From contig JAJZBQ010000012.1 in the NCBI GenBank assembly GCA_021798835.1, positions 1-38,864 on the forward strand: a stretch of 38,864 nucleotides of DNA, given 5' to 3'. Source of the DNA: Pseudomonadota bacterium. GTDB lineage: Bacteria; Pseudomonadota; Gammaproteobacteria; Burkholderiales; Ferrovaceae. Below the pieces are notes generated by a model. That model made no database searches, had not been told where the DNA came from, and was given only the letters and a program-made list of their open reading frames with translations. Of the stretch, positions 16,343 to 23,989 are shown in pieces. Each line of letters opens with the position of its first letter. Within the stretch, counting starts at the first letter, position 1. Position numbers and translations under genes: made by a program.

Positions 16343-17092
16343 TCAGGTCTTATCGGTATCTGTGGCGATCTTTGACAGTGCCGAGGGATCGAGAATGATG
16401 AGTTGGTGGTTCTTGCGCTGAATGATGCCCTTCTGGGTCAGTTCGTTGAGTACGCGCGTCACGGTTTCGCGACTGGTGTTGATCATGTTGGCAATATCCT
16501 GGTGCGTCGGCAGGTTGTCCAGAGTCTGGGGTTGCCCTGGGGTGGGATTTCGCTGGATTTGCAGAATGATGAAGTTGACGATGCGTCGTGGCGTATTGCT
16601 GATGCTTAGCATGGCCTTGAACTCGGTATCGCGCTGAACCTGGCGTGCCAGATGACGCAAGAGGTGATTGGCGACACTGGGGCTGTGCGAAAACAGACGC
16701 AGGGCATGGAGTTGCGGCAGAATCGCCACCAGTACACGGTCGAGTGCAATGCCCGATGCGGTATAGGGTTCTTCATTGAGCATGTTGACTTCCCCAAAAA
16801 ATCCCCCATGGGGGATCATGCCCATGCTGATGGCGCGTCCGTCTTCGGTGAGGCGTAGCAGTTGCAATTGTCCGGATAGCAGGAAGACCAGTCCGCCATG
16901 CACAGCCCCTTGCTGGAATACCACGGCACGTTTCTCGAAAAACCGAAAACGCAAGGACTCCTGAACCGTCTTCATCTCGGCCTCTGTCAGTTCCGAGAAC
17001 AGGGGGATTTTGCGCAAATGGACGGTCAGTTCGATCTTGTCATGCTGAACGGCTGAAGCTGGTGGTTCTTGCGCTTGCAGGGGTTCGTTCAT
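16343..17092 (-). CDS. CRP/FNR-family transcriptional regulator
   Basis: The 249-residue protein has a cyclic-nucleotide-binding fold (residues about 30-150: IPLFSELTEAEMKTV, GGLVFLLSGQLQLLRL, GGFFGEVNML) and a C-terminal winged helix. The recognition helix has TSRETVTRVL near residue 205. The Arg-Glu-x-x-x-Arg spacing is that of E. coli CRP (R180, E181, R185), which reads TGTGA. The phosphate-binding cassette is GEVNMLNEEPYTAS, where E. coli CRP has an Arg-Ser pair that holds cAMP. The Arg is absent, so the effector may differ or be missing. The FNR cysteines are not present. It is coupled to the J-domain gene (ATGA overlap). Perfect TGTGA-N6-TCACA sites on both sides of this gene suggest that it controls secretion and S-layer genes. 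Confidence 0.85.
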   Translation of the reverse strand: MNEPLQAQEPPASAVQHDKIELTVHLRKIPLFSELTEAEMKTVQESLRFRFFEKRAVVFQQGAVHGGLVFLLSGQLQLLRLTEDGRAISMGMIPHGGFFGEVNMLNEEPYTASGIALDRVLVAILPQLHALRLFSHSPSVANHLLRHLARQVQRDTEFKAMLSISNTPRRIVNFIILQIQRNPTPGQPQTLDNLPTHQDIANMINTSRETVTRVLNELTQKGIIQRKNHQLIILDPSALSKIATDTDKT

Positions 17093-17391
17093 CCTTCCCC
17101 CAGTTCGGCTCGGGCCATCTGATATGCGCGGTTGAGTTCTGCCATGGCCAGCGCATTGCCGCCACGGTCGGGGTGAAGCAACTGGGCCTTGCGCCGGTAA
17201 CAGCGTTTGATTTCGTCGAGACGGGATTCCTCTGGTGCGACGCCCAGCAGGTAACGCCAGTCCAGCACGGGCTGAGGGGGGGGCGTCACGCGGGTCAGGA
17301 ACACGGGTTCACGGACGAACCAGTGCGCCATGAAAAAGCCTGGCCACAGGGCCAATAGCAACAAAACAATCAGAAAAACAGTAAACCACAT
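17089..17391 (-). CDS. Small membrane-anchored J-domain protein
   Basis: The 100-residue protein has an N-terminal hydrophobic helix (residues about 3-23, FTVFLIVLLLLALWPGFFMAHW) and a C-terminal J domain. The J domain has DWRYLLGV, a helix EIKRCYRRKAQLLHPDRGGNALAMAELNRAYQMARAEL and an intact HPD tripeptide. J domains stimulate DnaK ATPase, so this would recruit Hsp70 to the inner membrane. The layout (membrane helix plus C-terminal J domain) resembles DjlB/TIM14-like proteins. It lies upstream of and overlaps the CRP-type gene, and its promoter region is shared divergently with the first S-layer gene. A role in keeping the large S-layer protein export-ready is possible but purely contextual. 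Confidence 0.8.
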   Translation of the reverse strand: MWFTVFLIVLLLLALWPGFFMAHWFVREPVFLTRVTPPPQPVLDWRYLLGVAPEESRLDEIKRCYRRKAQLLHPDRGGNALAMAELNRAYQMARAELGEG

Positions 17392-17748
17392 AACCTGTCA
17401 ACTTCGGATTAGAACCCTGTCATTTTATGGGTTGGAACCCATTCGGGCAAGGCCAAACCCCAGGAATCAGAGTGTAAAAGTCTGTTACGGGAAGCAGAGG
17501 GGCATGACAGAAAAAAAGCAATTCGAGCAAAATAAAAGGGAAAAAAGATGGTTTTGTGATTTGTGTCACATAATAAACCCTTGGACCTTGCTATGATTCG
17601 TTGCCATTAGGGTTTCAAAGTTGTAGTATTCGGGTTGAAGTGGACCCGCAGGGCCGTAGGCCGAGGGATGTATCTGGTTCAATGGGAAGATTTCCAGCGA
17701 CATACCATTCGTAGCATCTTAAAATTTGCAAACTTATAGGAGAAAGCA
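17392..17748. promoter_or_regulatory. Divergent control region of the J-domain/CRP operon and the first S-layer gene
   Basis: No gene is seen in these 357 bp. They contain the CRP-type site at 17555-17570 and a -10-like TATGAT at 17592-17597. A leader of about 145 nt follows before the S-layer start codon, with AGGAGA at 17738-17743 as a strong ribosome-binding site. Long leaders are common on very abundant, stable S-layer mRNAs. Confidence 0.5.
17555..17570 (+). promoter_or_regulatory. Perfect CRP-type operator in class II position for the first S-layer gene
   Basis: TGTGA-TTTGTG-TCACA is an exact two-half-site match to the CRP consensus. Its centre (17562.5) is about 41.5 bp before the start point expected from the TATGAT at 17592-17597 (about 17604). 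That is the standard spacing of class II CRP-activated promoters, where the site replaces the -35 element. Confidence 0.65.
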
Positions 17749-20700
17749 ATGGCTCTTACCGCCACACAAGTTCAACAAGCATATCTGGCCTATTTTGGGC
17801 GCCCTGCGGATGTCGTTGGTTTGCAGTACTGGGAAGGTCAAACCTCGGCTGACATGATTGCGGGCTTTACCAGTAGCGCAGAATTCAACAATCTGTATGC
17901 CAACATGTCTGCTGTCCAGCAGGTTAATCAAATCTACCTGAATGTGCTGGGTCGCGCTGCGGATGCAGGGGGGTTGGCTTACTGGGCTGGGCAACTCATG
18001 GCTGGAACCTCGGTGAGTGCGCTGGTGACTGCCATCTACCAAACGGTATTGGCTGAGCCGACCACCAGCGTGGACTATGTGACGGTACAAAACCGTATTG
18101 CTTATGCAACAGCATTCACGAATTCGATGGTGAACAATAACGCCGACATTTTGGGGTATGCGGGAACCGCGGCCGCCAATGAAGGGCGGGCAGTTGTTGC
18201 AAGCGCTGTGCCTAGTTCTACCGTGCTGATGACGGTATTTTCGACCCTGACGAGTGATGTGGCTAGCGTAATTGGTGCAGGTACCGCAGGACAGGCAACA
18301 ACCTACACGCTCACTACAGGTGTGGACACCATCGCGCCTACCGGCAACAGCATAATCAACGGTACGCTTGACAACTACGCTGGAATAGCACTCTCTACAG
18401 CAACTTTGGGTGGTGCAGACACAATTTCTGCCACAGGCACTGGTAATACCCTGAAATTGACCGATGGCAGCTCTACAGGCTGTGACACTATTCCAACTGG
18501 CGCAACGATCACTGGTGTTCAAACCATTACCCTTGCAACAGCGGGCAACGCGGGTAGCATAACAGGAATAACAGGAATAACAGGAATAACAGGAATAACA
18601 GGAATAACAGGAACGTCAACTTTTGACGTGTCCGGTATTGCCGGTGTGACTTCAGTGAGTGTGACTTCGGCAGGAACGACTGGCGACTCTATCAAAGCTG
18701 CTGCTACAACAAATATCACTGATACTTCTAACGGAACAGCAAACCAAGTGGTAACTGCAGGCGGCAACAATGTAACTGTAACAACCAGTGGTGAAGTAGA
18801 TGTAGGATACACATCTACTCACACCCTTGGCGCTGCTTCGGCAGCGGCAGCGGGTGCGGTTAACGTTACGGATACTGGTGCGGGTACTGCAGGAACCCTG
18901 ACGCCTGCAACGGTGAATGGGGTAACAGGCGCAGTTACTGCTGCAACTTCGACGCAAGCAGCAGTGGGCGCTGCAGTTTATGTTCAGGGATCTGGTGCTG
19001 TAACAGTTGCATCCCAAGGTTCTGTTACCGTGGTTGGGGGTACAACAGTTAGTGCTACTGCTTCTAAAGCGGTTTCCTATGCTACCCAACAAGCAGACAT
19101 TTCGGCCTCAACTGCAGCCAATAGTGCATCCGTTTCTGCTTATACCGCTAAAACAAATGCTGGTGCAGTAGTAACAGGTTTGACCGCACTCAACACGACT
19201 CTGGGAGCTGCTGCAACTCAAGCAGCTGTGAATGCAGCAACTCTGGCTTCTGAAGCTGCTGGGTACCTTACGCAAGCACAAAGAGCAACGATTGATGCTG
19301 CTTACTACACAGCGTTGAATGCAACCGGCGGAACAGCCGCTTTGGCTCAAGCTGCGGCTCAAGCTGCATTGGCACCCATCTCTACGGCTGCAACCAATGC
19401 GAGTACAGCTGCAACATCTGCAGCTACCATCGCAGGTAATGCTGCCATTGCTGCGAGTGGCGTTGTTGCCACTGATAGTTCTGCTGCAAACATTATCTAT
19501 ACTGATACTACTAACACCGCACTGACTAGTTTTACTGCCACTGGAAACTACAAAGGAACTGTTAGTGTTATCGATGGGTCAACCTTAGATAATACCTTGA
19601 CGACCGTCACACTGAACAATGCTGGTGCGGCGACGTTGAGAGGCAATGCGCTGACCAATGTCAATCTGTCGAATGATGTCAATGGGGTCACGATCACCAA
19701 CGCGACCATTGGTCACACAGATACATTGACATTGAACACAGTGAACGGCAGTACCATCGCTGATGCAGCAGCAACCACTGTGAAAATTGTCACTACCGAT
19801 ACGACTGGCGACACTATCACGCTTACTGCCGGAGTAGCAACAGCAGTGAATATCTCTGGAACTGCTGGTGTGACCTTTACTGCTGATACGTTGGCTGCCA
19901 ACGCAGTCGTTACCGCTTCTGTTGGTGGCAACTCAATTACCTTGGCGGCTGGACAGTCCTTCGTTGGTGGAACAACAGGCAGCAACACCATCACGACTGC
20001 AGATGCGGCACTTCAAACTGCTGCGGTGAATGGTGGTACGGGTGGTGGCAATACCCTTTCCATTACAGGTGGTACTGACTATGCTGCTGCGCCGGCCACA
20101 TCTACAGCGGCCCAGTTGGCTTCTGCAGCTGAGTTTTCCAACTTTTCAACGTTGGAGGTTGCAGGAGTTACTGTTAACGTCGGTAATTTTGCAAATTCAA
20201 CGTTTACCGGCATTGCTCTGAATGGTAGTGCGACTGTTAATGGTCTGGATGCAACCCAGGCAGCAAATGTAACGGCTATGGCTTCATCAACCTTTACCTT
20301 GGGTGTCACCGGTGCGACCAATCCTGGTCAGATTGACACAGTACACATCACTGCAAATGCTGGAGACAGCGGCGCAAGCACCCTTACGCTGGCACCAACG
20401 CTGGCTGGTGTGGAAATCCTTCATCTGACTGCTGTTGATGGCATTACCATTGCATCGTTGGGCACAGATCCTGCGCTTACCAATGTCAATATTGATGGTG
20501 CAGGCGCTGTTAGCATCACCACTGGCGCTCTTGCATTGAATGTGAACACAGTGATCAATGCGAGCACGGCAACTGGTGCTGTGACTGTCAATGCGACCTC
20601 AGCCACGACCAACCCGCTGCATATAATTGGTAGCACAACCGCTGCCAACACGATCACGGGTAATGCTGTCAGTGGAGACGTGTTGAACGGTGGTAATGGT

Positions 20701-21378
20701 GGTGACATGATCACTGCAAGTGCCAATTCGACGATTACTGATGGTAACGGGACCAATACCATCGCTGGCAGCACCTACGCTGACACCATCACTGTTGGCA
20801 ATGGTGTTAACACCATCACGGCTGGTGCTGGTAGCACGATTACTGCGGGTAATGGGGATAACTCAATTACAGACGCAGGAATTACTGGCGTAAATACAAT
20901 CACTGTTGGTACAGGGTCGAACCTGATTGTGTTGGGCAGTCCAAATACCGACACGACTGGTGTTTACAATGTCACGCTGGGTGCACATTCTGCGACTACC
21001 GGTATTGATCAAGTCTCAATTGGAAGCCAAAGTATTTCGGCCGCTGGTTGGGTGCCGACAGCTGCAAACTTGGTATTGACAGGCGCAGCAGTTGGTGATC
21101 AGATCGTTTTTGCCAATGATGCTGCCTCAGCATTGACTGTAGCAACCGCTGCAACGACCGCAGGTACGACTGCAGCCCTAACTGTTGCAGCGCTGGTTAG
21201 TGCGGCTGACGCTACTGTGCATCAAGTAAATTACTCTGTTTTTGGAGGTAATACTTATGTTGCAGAGTCTGCAGTAGCAGGTACGCCTGCTGCTGCAAAC
21301 GCTCAGTTGACTGTGATTGAACTGGTTGGTAGTCATACCTTCACCGGTGCAACGGGTCACATTGTTATCGCATCGTAA
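17749..21378 (+). CDS. RsaA-like S-layer protein with N-terminal DUF4214 domain (first copy)
   Basis: This 1209-residue protein is rich in Thr, Ala, Gly, Val and Asn. It has no N-terminal signal peptide, as expected for type I export. Residues about 5-110 form a DUF4214 domain with two FGR/LGR-A-(A)-D-x-x-G-x-x-Y-W units (YFGRPADVVGLQYW, VLGRAADAGGLAYW). At residue 186 YTLTTGVDT begins the lattice-type region, as SLTTGTDT does in Caulobacter RsaA. RTX-like Gly/Asp/Asn repeats occur near 980-1060. The C-terminus (GGNTYVAES..., TVIELVG, ending GHIVIAS) resembles the RsaA export signal. Oddities are six tandem Ile-Thr-Gly units near residue 271 and a 140-residue Ala-rich helical insert (about 443-580). 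Secretion genes and O-antigen genes lie next to it. The S-layer role is inferred from composition, ends and context. Confidence 0.8.
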   Translation: MALTATQVQQAYLAYFGRPADVVGLQYWEGQTSADMIAGFTSSAEFNNLYANMSAVQQVNQIYLNVLGRAADAGGLAYWAGQLMAGTSVSALVTAIYQTVLAEPTTSVDYVTVQNRIAYATAFTNSMVNNNADILGYAGTAAANEGRAVVASAVPSSTVLMTVFSTLTSDVASVIGAGTAGQATTYTLTTGVDTIAPTGNSIINGTLDNYAGIALSTATLGGADTISATGTGNTLKLTDGSSTGCDTIPTGATITGVQTITLATAGNAGSITGITGITGITGITGITGTSTFDVSGIAGVTSVSVTSAGTTGDSIKAAATTNITDTSNGTANQVVTAGGNNVTVTTSGEVDVGYTSTHTLGAASAAAAGAVNVTDTGAGTAGTLTPATVNGVTGAVTAATSTQAAVGAAVYVQGSGAVTVASQGSVTVVGGTTVSATASKAVSYATQQADISASTAANSASVSAYTAKTNAGAVVTGLTALNTTLGAAATQAAVNAATLASEAAGYLTQAQRATIDAAYYTALNATGGTAALAQAAAQAALAPISTAATNASTAATSAATIAGNAAIAASGVVATDSSAANIIYTDTTNTALTSFTATGNYKGTVSVIDGSTLDNTLTTVTLNNAGAATLRGNALTNVNLSNDVNGVTITNATIGHTDTLTLNTVNGSTIADAAATTVKIVTTDTTGDTITLTAGVATAVNISGTAGVTFTADTLAANAVVTASVGGNSITLAAGQSFVGGTTGSNTITTADAALQTAAVNGGTGGGNTLSITGGTDYAAAPATSTAAQLASAAEFSNFSTLEVAGVTVNVGNFANSTFTGIALNGSATVNGLDATQAANVTAMASSTFTLGVTGATNPGQIDTVHITANAGDSGASTLTLAPTLAGVEILHLTAVDGITIASLGTDPALTNVNIDGAGAVSITTGALALNVNTVINASTATGAVTVNATSATTNPLHIIGSTTAANTITGNAVSGDVLNGGNGGDMITASANSTITDGNGTNTIAGSTYADTITVGNGVNTITAGAGSTITAGNGDNSITDAGITGVNTITVGTGSNLIVLGSPNTDTTGVYNVTLGAHSATTGIDQVSIGSQSISAAGWVPTAANLVLTGAAVGDQIVFANDAASALTVATAATTAGTTAALTVAALVSAADATVHQVNYSVFGGNTYVAESAVAGTPAAANAQLTVIELVGSHTFTGATGHIVIAS
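18559..18612 (+). repeat. Six perfect tandem copies of a 9-bp unit
   Basis: ATAACAGGA is repeated six times without a mismatch and encodes (Ile-Thr-Gly)6. The unit is a multiple of three, so copy-number change lengthens or shortens the protein without breaking the frame. The perfect DNA identity implies recent expansion. Confidence 0.9.
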
Positions 21379-21390
21379 TTTCTTCGGAGA

Positions 21391-21462
21391 TGCCCGCAAA
21401 CCACCGCGGGTTAAGCAATACGAAAAACCTCGCCTTCTCACAAGGAGACGGGGTTTTTCTCT
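21391..21462 (+). terminator. 3' module and terminator of the first S-layer gene
   Basis: A small hairpin (CCCGC 21393-21397 with GCGGG 21406-21410) is followed by GGTTAAGCAA. Next comes a larger A/T-flanked hairpin (21423-21458) whose stem is CCTCGCCTT against AAGGAGACGGGG with mismatches, ending in TTTTT. The same two-part arrangement follows the other two S-layer genes. Confidence 0.75.
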
Positions 21463-21513
21463 AAACGGGTTTAAGTTTATACTGCCGAACAGCACAGCCC
21501 GTTTAGAGAAAAA
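21454..21513. repeat. 16-bp perfect inverted repeat between S-layer genes 1 and 2
   Basis: TTTTTCTCTAAACGGG (21454-21469) is matched by its exact reverse complement at 21498-21513, with 28 bp between. The left arm begins in the T-run of the preceding terminator. It could form a second hairpin in the read-through transcript or be a binding site ahead of the second S-layer gene. Confidence 0.7.
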
Positions 21514-21570
21514 TCGCTCGAATGGCATCATCCTGGACGTATCCATAATTATATTTACCGGAGAAGAACA

Positions 21571-23583
21571 ATGACATCGATAGCCACAGCCATGGACGTA
21601 GAAAAAGCCTATCTTGCTTATTTCGGGCGTCCTGCCGACATTGCAGGGATGAATTACTGGCTCGGGAAATCTATTTCGGATATGGATGCGGGCTTTGCTG
21701 CCAGCCAGGAATATGCGACACTCTACGGCGGCATGACCAATTCTCAGCGGGTCGATCAGGTTTATCAGAACCTGTTTGGTCGTGCCGCTGACCCTGCCGG
21801 GAAAGCCTATTGGGTAGGCCAATTAAATGCAGGTCTGGTGACTATTGGTACGCTTGTGGCGACCATGGAGGCTGATGCGCTGGGCGTCGATATAGGCACC
21901 ATTAATAACCGCCTCACCTTCGCCATCGATTTTACAGTCAATTTGACTCCTGCCCAGAATGCGGGCTATAACGGTACTGCGGCTGCAAATGCTGCTCGGG
22001 TTGCCATGTCGGAAGTGATCTACACGGATACCTCCCTGGCTACTGCGAAGGGTAACGTTGCTTTCGATATTTCAGCCATCGATCAGGGCGTGTCTCCTGT
22101 GACGTTGGCGGCAGAAAATGCGGCTGCGGCGACGAACGCGAGTAATCTTGCGGCCTACGGTTCGATCAACGGGGTGACGCAGACCAGTGCAGCGAATACC
22201 TATGTACTGACCAGCGGCGCTAACACTGTGAACATGGTGGTCGGCACTGCTGCTGTAACGGATACATTTGACCATAGTGCTAATCCTACTTCAGTCATCT
22301 TCAACATTTCCGGGGCCTCTACGGGTGTACTAACCCTCGCCAAAACGGGAAGCCAGACAGTTCCAACCACGTTAACCATAAACGATTCCACAGCGGCAGC
22401 ATTGACGGTTGGCCCACTGCACGGAGGACATCTGTCGAGCGCAGTGTTCAACAATACGGGGACCGGAACGCTATCTGCCGGTATCACGGTGGGTTCAATA
22501 CTTCAAAGTGTCAGCATAACTGGAACAGGAACAGAAAACTTCTCAGATATCACGTCGGCATATGCGGGTTTTACGCTCACGGACTCATCGAGCGCGGCGG
22601 TGGGTATCGTTAGTTTGACTGCATCAGCGACTGGAGCAGATTCAATCAGCAATTCCGGATCAGGTTTACTGACCATCGGTACAGCCACGTTGTTGGCGGG
22701 TAACAATACGCTGACGATTTCCAGCAGCGGTACTGGCGGTATTACGGATTCTGCAGATACCACAACAGCAACGACAGTTACATTTACAAATTCGGGCGGT
22801 GGGACGATCACAGAAACCAATATGACCGCCAACTCGGCAACGGCGATCAATCTGGCGAGTAACGTCACTGGCACCATTTCGGACAGTAGTAGCAGCGCGG
22901 TAACTGTCAACGGTACGGGTGATAATTCCAACCTCACGTTGAATATCACAGGAAGCGGCGGCAACACGATCAGTTTGGGCTCGGGTGCTGATACGATTGT
23001 TACGGGTAGCGGTTCGGACAGCATTACGCTTGCCACTGGGGCTAATAACGTTTCGATCACCGGCGGTGCCGGTGCTGACACCATCACCTTGGGTGCAGCG
23101 CATACGGGTATCGATACCATTATCTATAACGGCAACAACCAAGGTGGTGCAGCATTGACCATCACGGCCGGCGGTACCTTGGCGGCAGGCGATACTGTTG
23201 CGAACTTCGTTCTCGCAAAGGATGTGGTTGACGTGTCAGGGGTGACTGCACAAGTACATACAGCAGCAGCAGGAACATTGCTAAACTCATGGAACTTCGC
23301 AACTGACAATGTCTTTATCGATACTGCAACTAACCTTGGGGGCGTAGCTCCTACTGTTACTAACGTGAGTACGCTGATTGGTAACGTTACGACTGCTGCC
23401 GCTACCAATACCGGGTTCGTAGCGATCCAGACCAATGCGGCTTCCAATGTGTGGGATATCTTCCAGGTTGTAAGCGCATCTGGTGCCCACACAGGGACGG
23501 CACTTTCCACCACCGATACCATTTCGTTGGTTGGTACCATTACTACCACTGGCGCATTGACTACGGCCAACTTCCACGCCTAA
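21571..23583 (+). CDS. RsaA-like S-layer protein with N-terminal DUF4214 domain (second copy)
   Basis: The product is a 670-residue shorter relative of the previous gene, starting at an ATG with GGAGAAG upstream, much like the first copy's AGGAGAAA. Residues about 8-110 carry DUF4214 (YFGRPADIAGMNYW, LFGRAADPAGKAYW). A linker leads to TYVLTSGANTV near residue 210, the point equivalent to YTLTTGVDT. A Thr/Ser/Asn-rich beta region then runs to RTX-type nonapeptides near 470-510 (GSGADTI, GSGSDSI, GGAGADTI). The C-terminal section from about 520 (DTVANFVLAKDVVDVSG) and the end (TISLVGTITTTGALTTANFHA) resemble type I export signals. It shares the 3' module with the other two copies. I see no CRP-type site in front of it, so it may depend on read-through or its own promoter. 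Confidence 0.8.
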   Translation: MTSIATAMDVEKAYLAYFGRPADIAGMNYWLGKSISDMDAGFAASQEYATLYGGMTNSQRVDQVYQNLFGRAADPAGKAYWVGQLNAGLVTIGTLVATMEADALGVDIGTINNRLTFAIDFTVNLTPAQNAGYNGTAAANAARVAMSEVIYTDTSLATAKGNVAFDISAIDQGVSPVTLAAENAAAATNASNLAAYGSINGVTQTSAANTYVLTSGANTVNMVVGTAAVTDTFDHSANPTSVIFNISGASTGVLTLAKTGSQTVPTTLTINDSTAAALTVGPLHGGHLSSAVFNNTGTGTLSAGITVGSILQSVSITGTGTENFSDITSAYAGFTLTDSSSAAVGIVSLTASATGADSISNSGSGLLTIGTATLLAGNNTLTISSSGTGGITDSADTTTATTVTFTNSGGGTITETNMTANSATAINLASNVTGTISDSSSSAVTVNGTGDNSNLTLNITGSGGNTISLGSGADTIVTGSGSDSITLATGANNVSITGGAGADTITLGAAHTGIDTIIYNGNNQGGAALTITAGGTLAAGDTVANFVLAKDVVDVSGVTAQVHTAAAGTLLNSWNFATDNVFIDTATNLGGVAPTVTNVSTLIGNVTTAAATNTGFVAIQTNAASNVWDIFQVVSASGAHTGTALSTTDTISLVGTITTTGALTTANFHA

Positions 23584-23600
23584 TCTCACCACCGGTGATG

Positions 23601-23663
23601 CCCGCAGACCACCGCGGGTTGTATCAAATCAAACCCCACTGCTCAAAAGGCGGTGGGGTTTTT
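23601..23663 (+). terminator. 3' module and terminator of the second S-layer gene
   Basis: This is the same two-hairpin design as after the first copy. CCCGC (23601-23605) pairs with GCGGG (23614-23618). Then AAACCCCAC (23631-23639) pairs with GTGGGGTTT (23653-23661), followed by T residues. The GATGCCCGCA-ACCACCGCGGGTT part is nearly identical to the first copy. Confidence 0.8.
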
Positions 23664-23707
23664 AAGAGTTCGATAATTACTATTCACTAAACGCGCAATA
23701 TACAAAC

Positions 23708-23989
23708 ATGGGCTTTGGTCAATTCATTCGAAGTAAACGGGAGCAGTCTGGGATTGTTTTGAATGATTTTGCCCGACGGATCGGCATTTCACCGGCGTAC
23801 TGGTCGCGTATTGAGAGAGAGCTGGAGAAGCCACCGCGAGATGAACTGATTTTTAGGGCCTCGGAAGTATTGTTCCTGAACCAGGATGAGGCTTTCATTG
23901 AGGCTGGCCGATTGCCCCCTGATCTGGTGAAAGATCTTGGACGGGTGGTAAGGTTGTACCGTGAGAGAGAGGATGAACCACACGAATAA
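23708..23989 (+). CDS. XRE-family HTH regulator
   Basis: The 93-residue protein is one helix-turn-helix domain: MGFGQFIRSKREQSG, LNDFARRIGISPAYWSRIERE (recognition helix around ISPAYWSRIE), then a PPRDELIF segment and a short tail with AGRLPPDLVKDL. This compact architecture is common for regulators on mobile elements that bind their own promoter. It is the first gene after the second S-layer terminator and so marks the left part of the island. The sequence just upstream (23664-23707) is AT-rich and could hold its promoter. Confidence 0.8.
   Translation: MGFGQFIRSKREQSGIVLNDFARRIGISPAYWSRIERELEKPPRDELIFRASEVLFLNQDEAFIEAGRLPPDLVKDLGRVVRLYREREDEPHE

Noticed and set aside
18559..18612. CRISPR-like tandem repeats
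   Set aside because: The units are 9 bp, contiguous and in frame within a coding sequence. There are no spacers and no cas genes.
21514..21570. CRP-type site before S-layer copy 2
   Set aside because: No TGTGA/TCACA half-sites with proper spacing were found.
23664..23707. Left attachment site matching the right border
   Set aside because: Only TCACTA-length matches to the right border exist. That is too short to support an attachment core.
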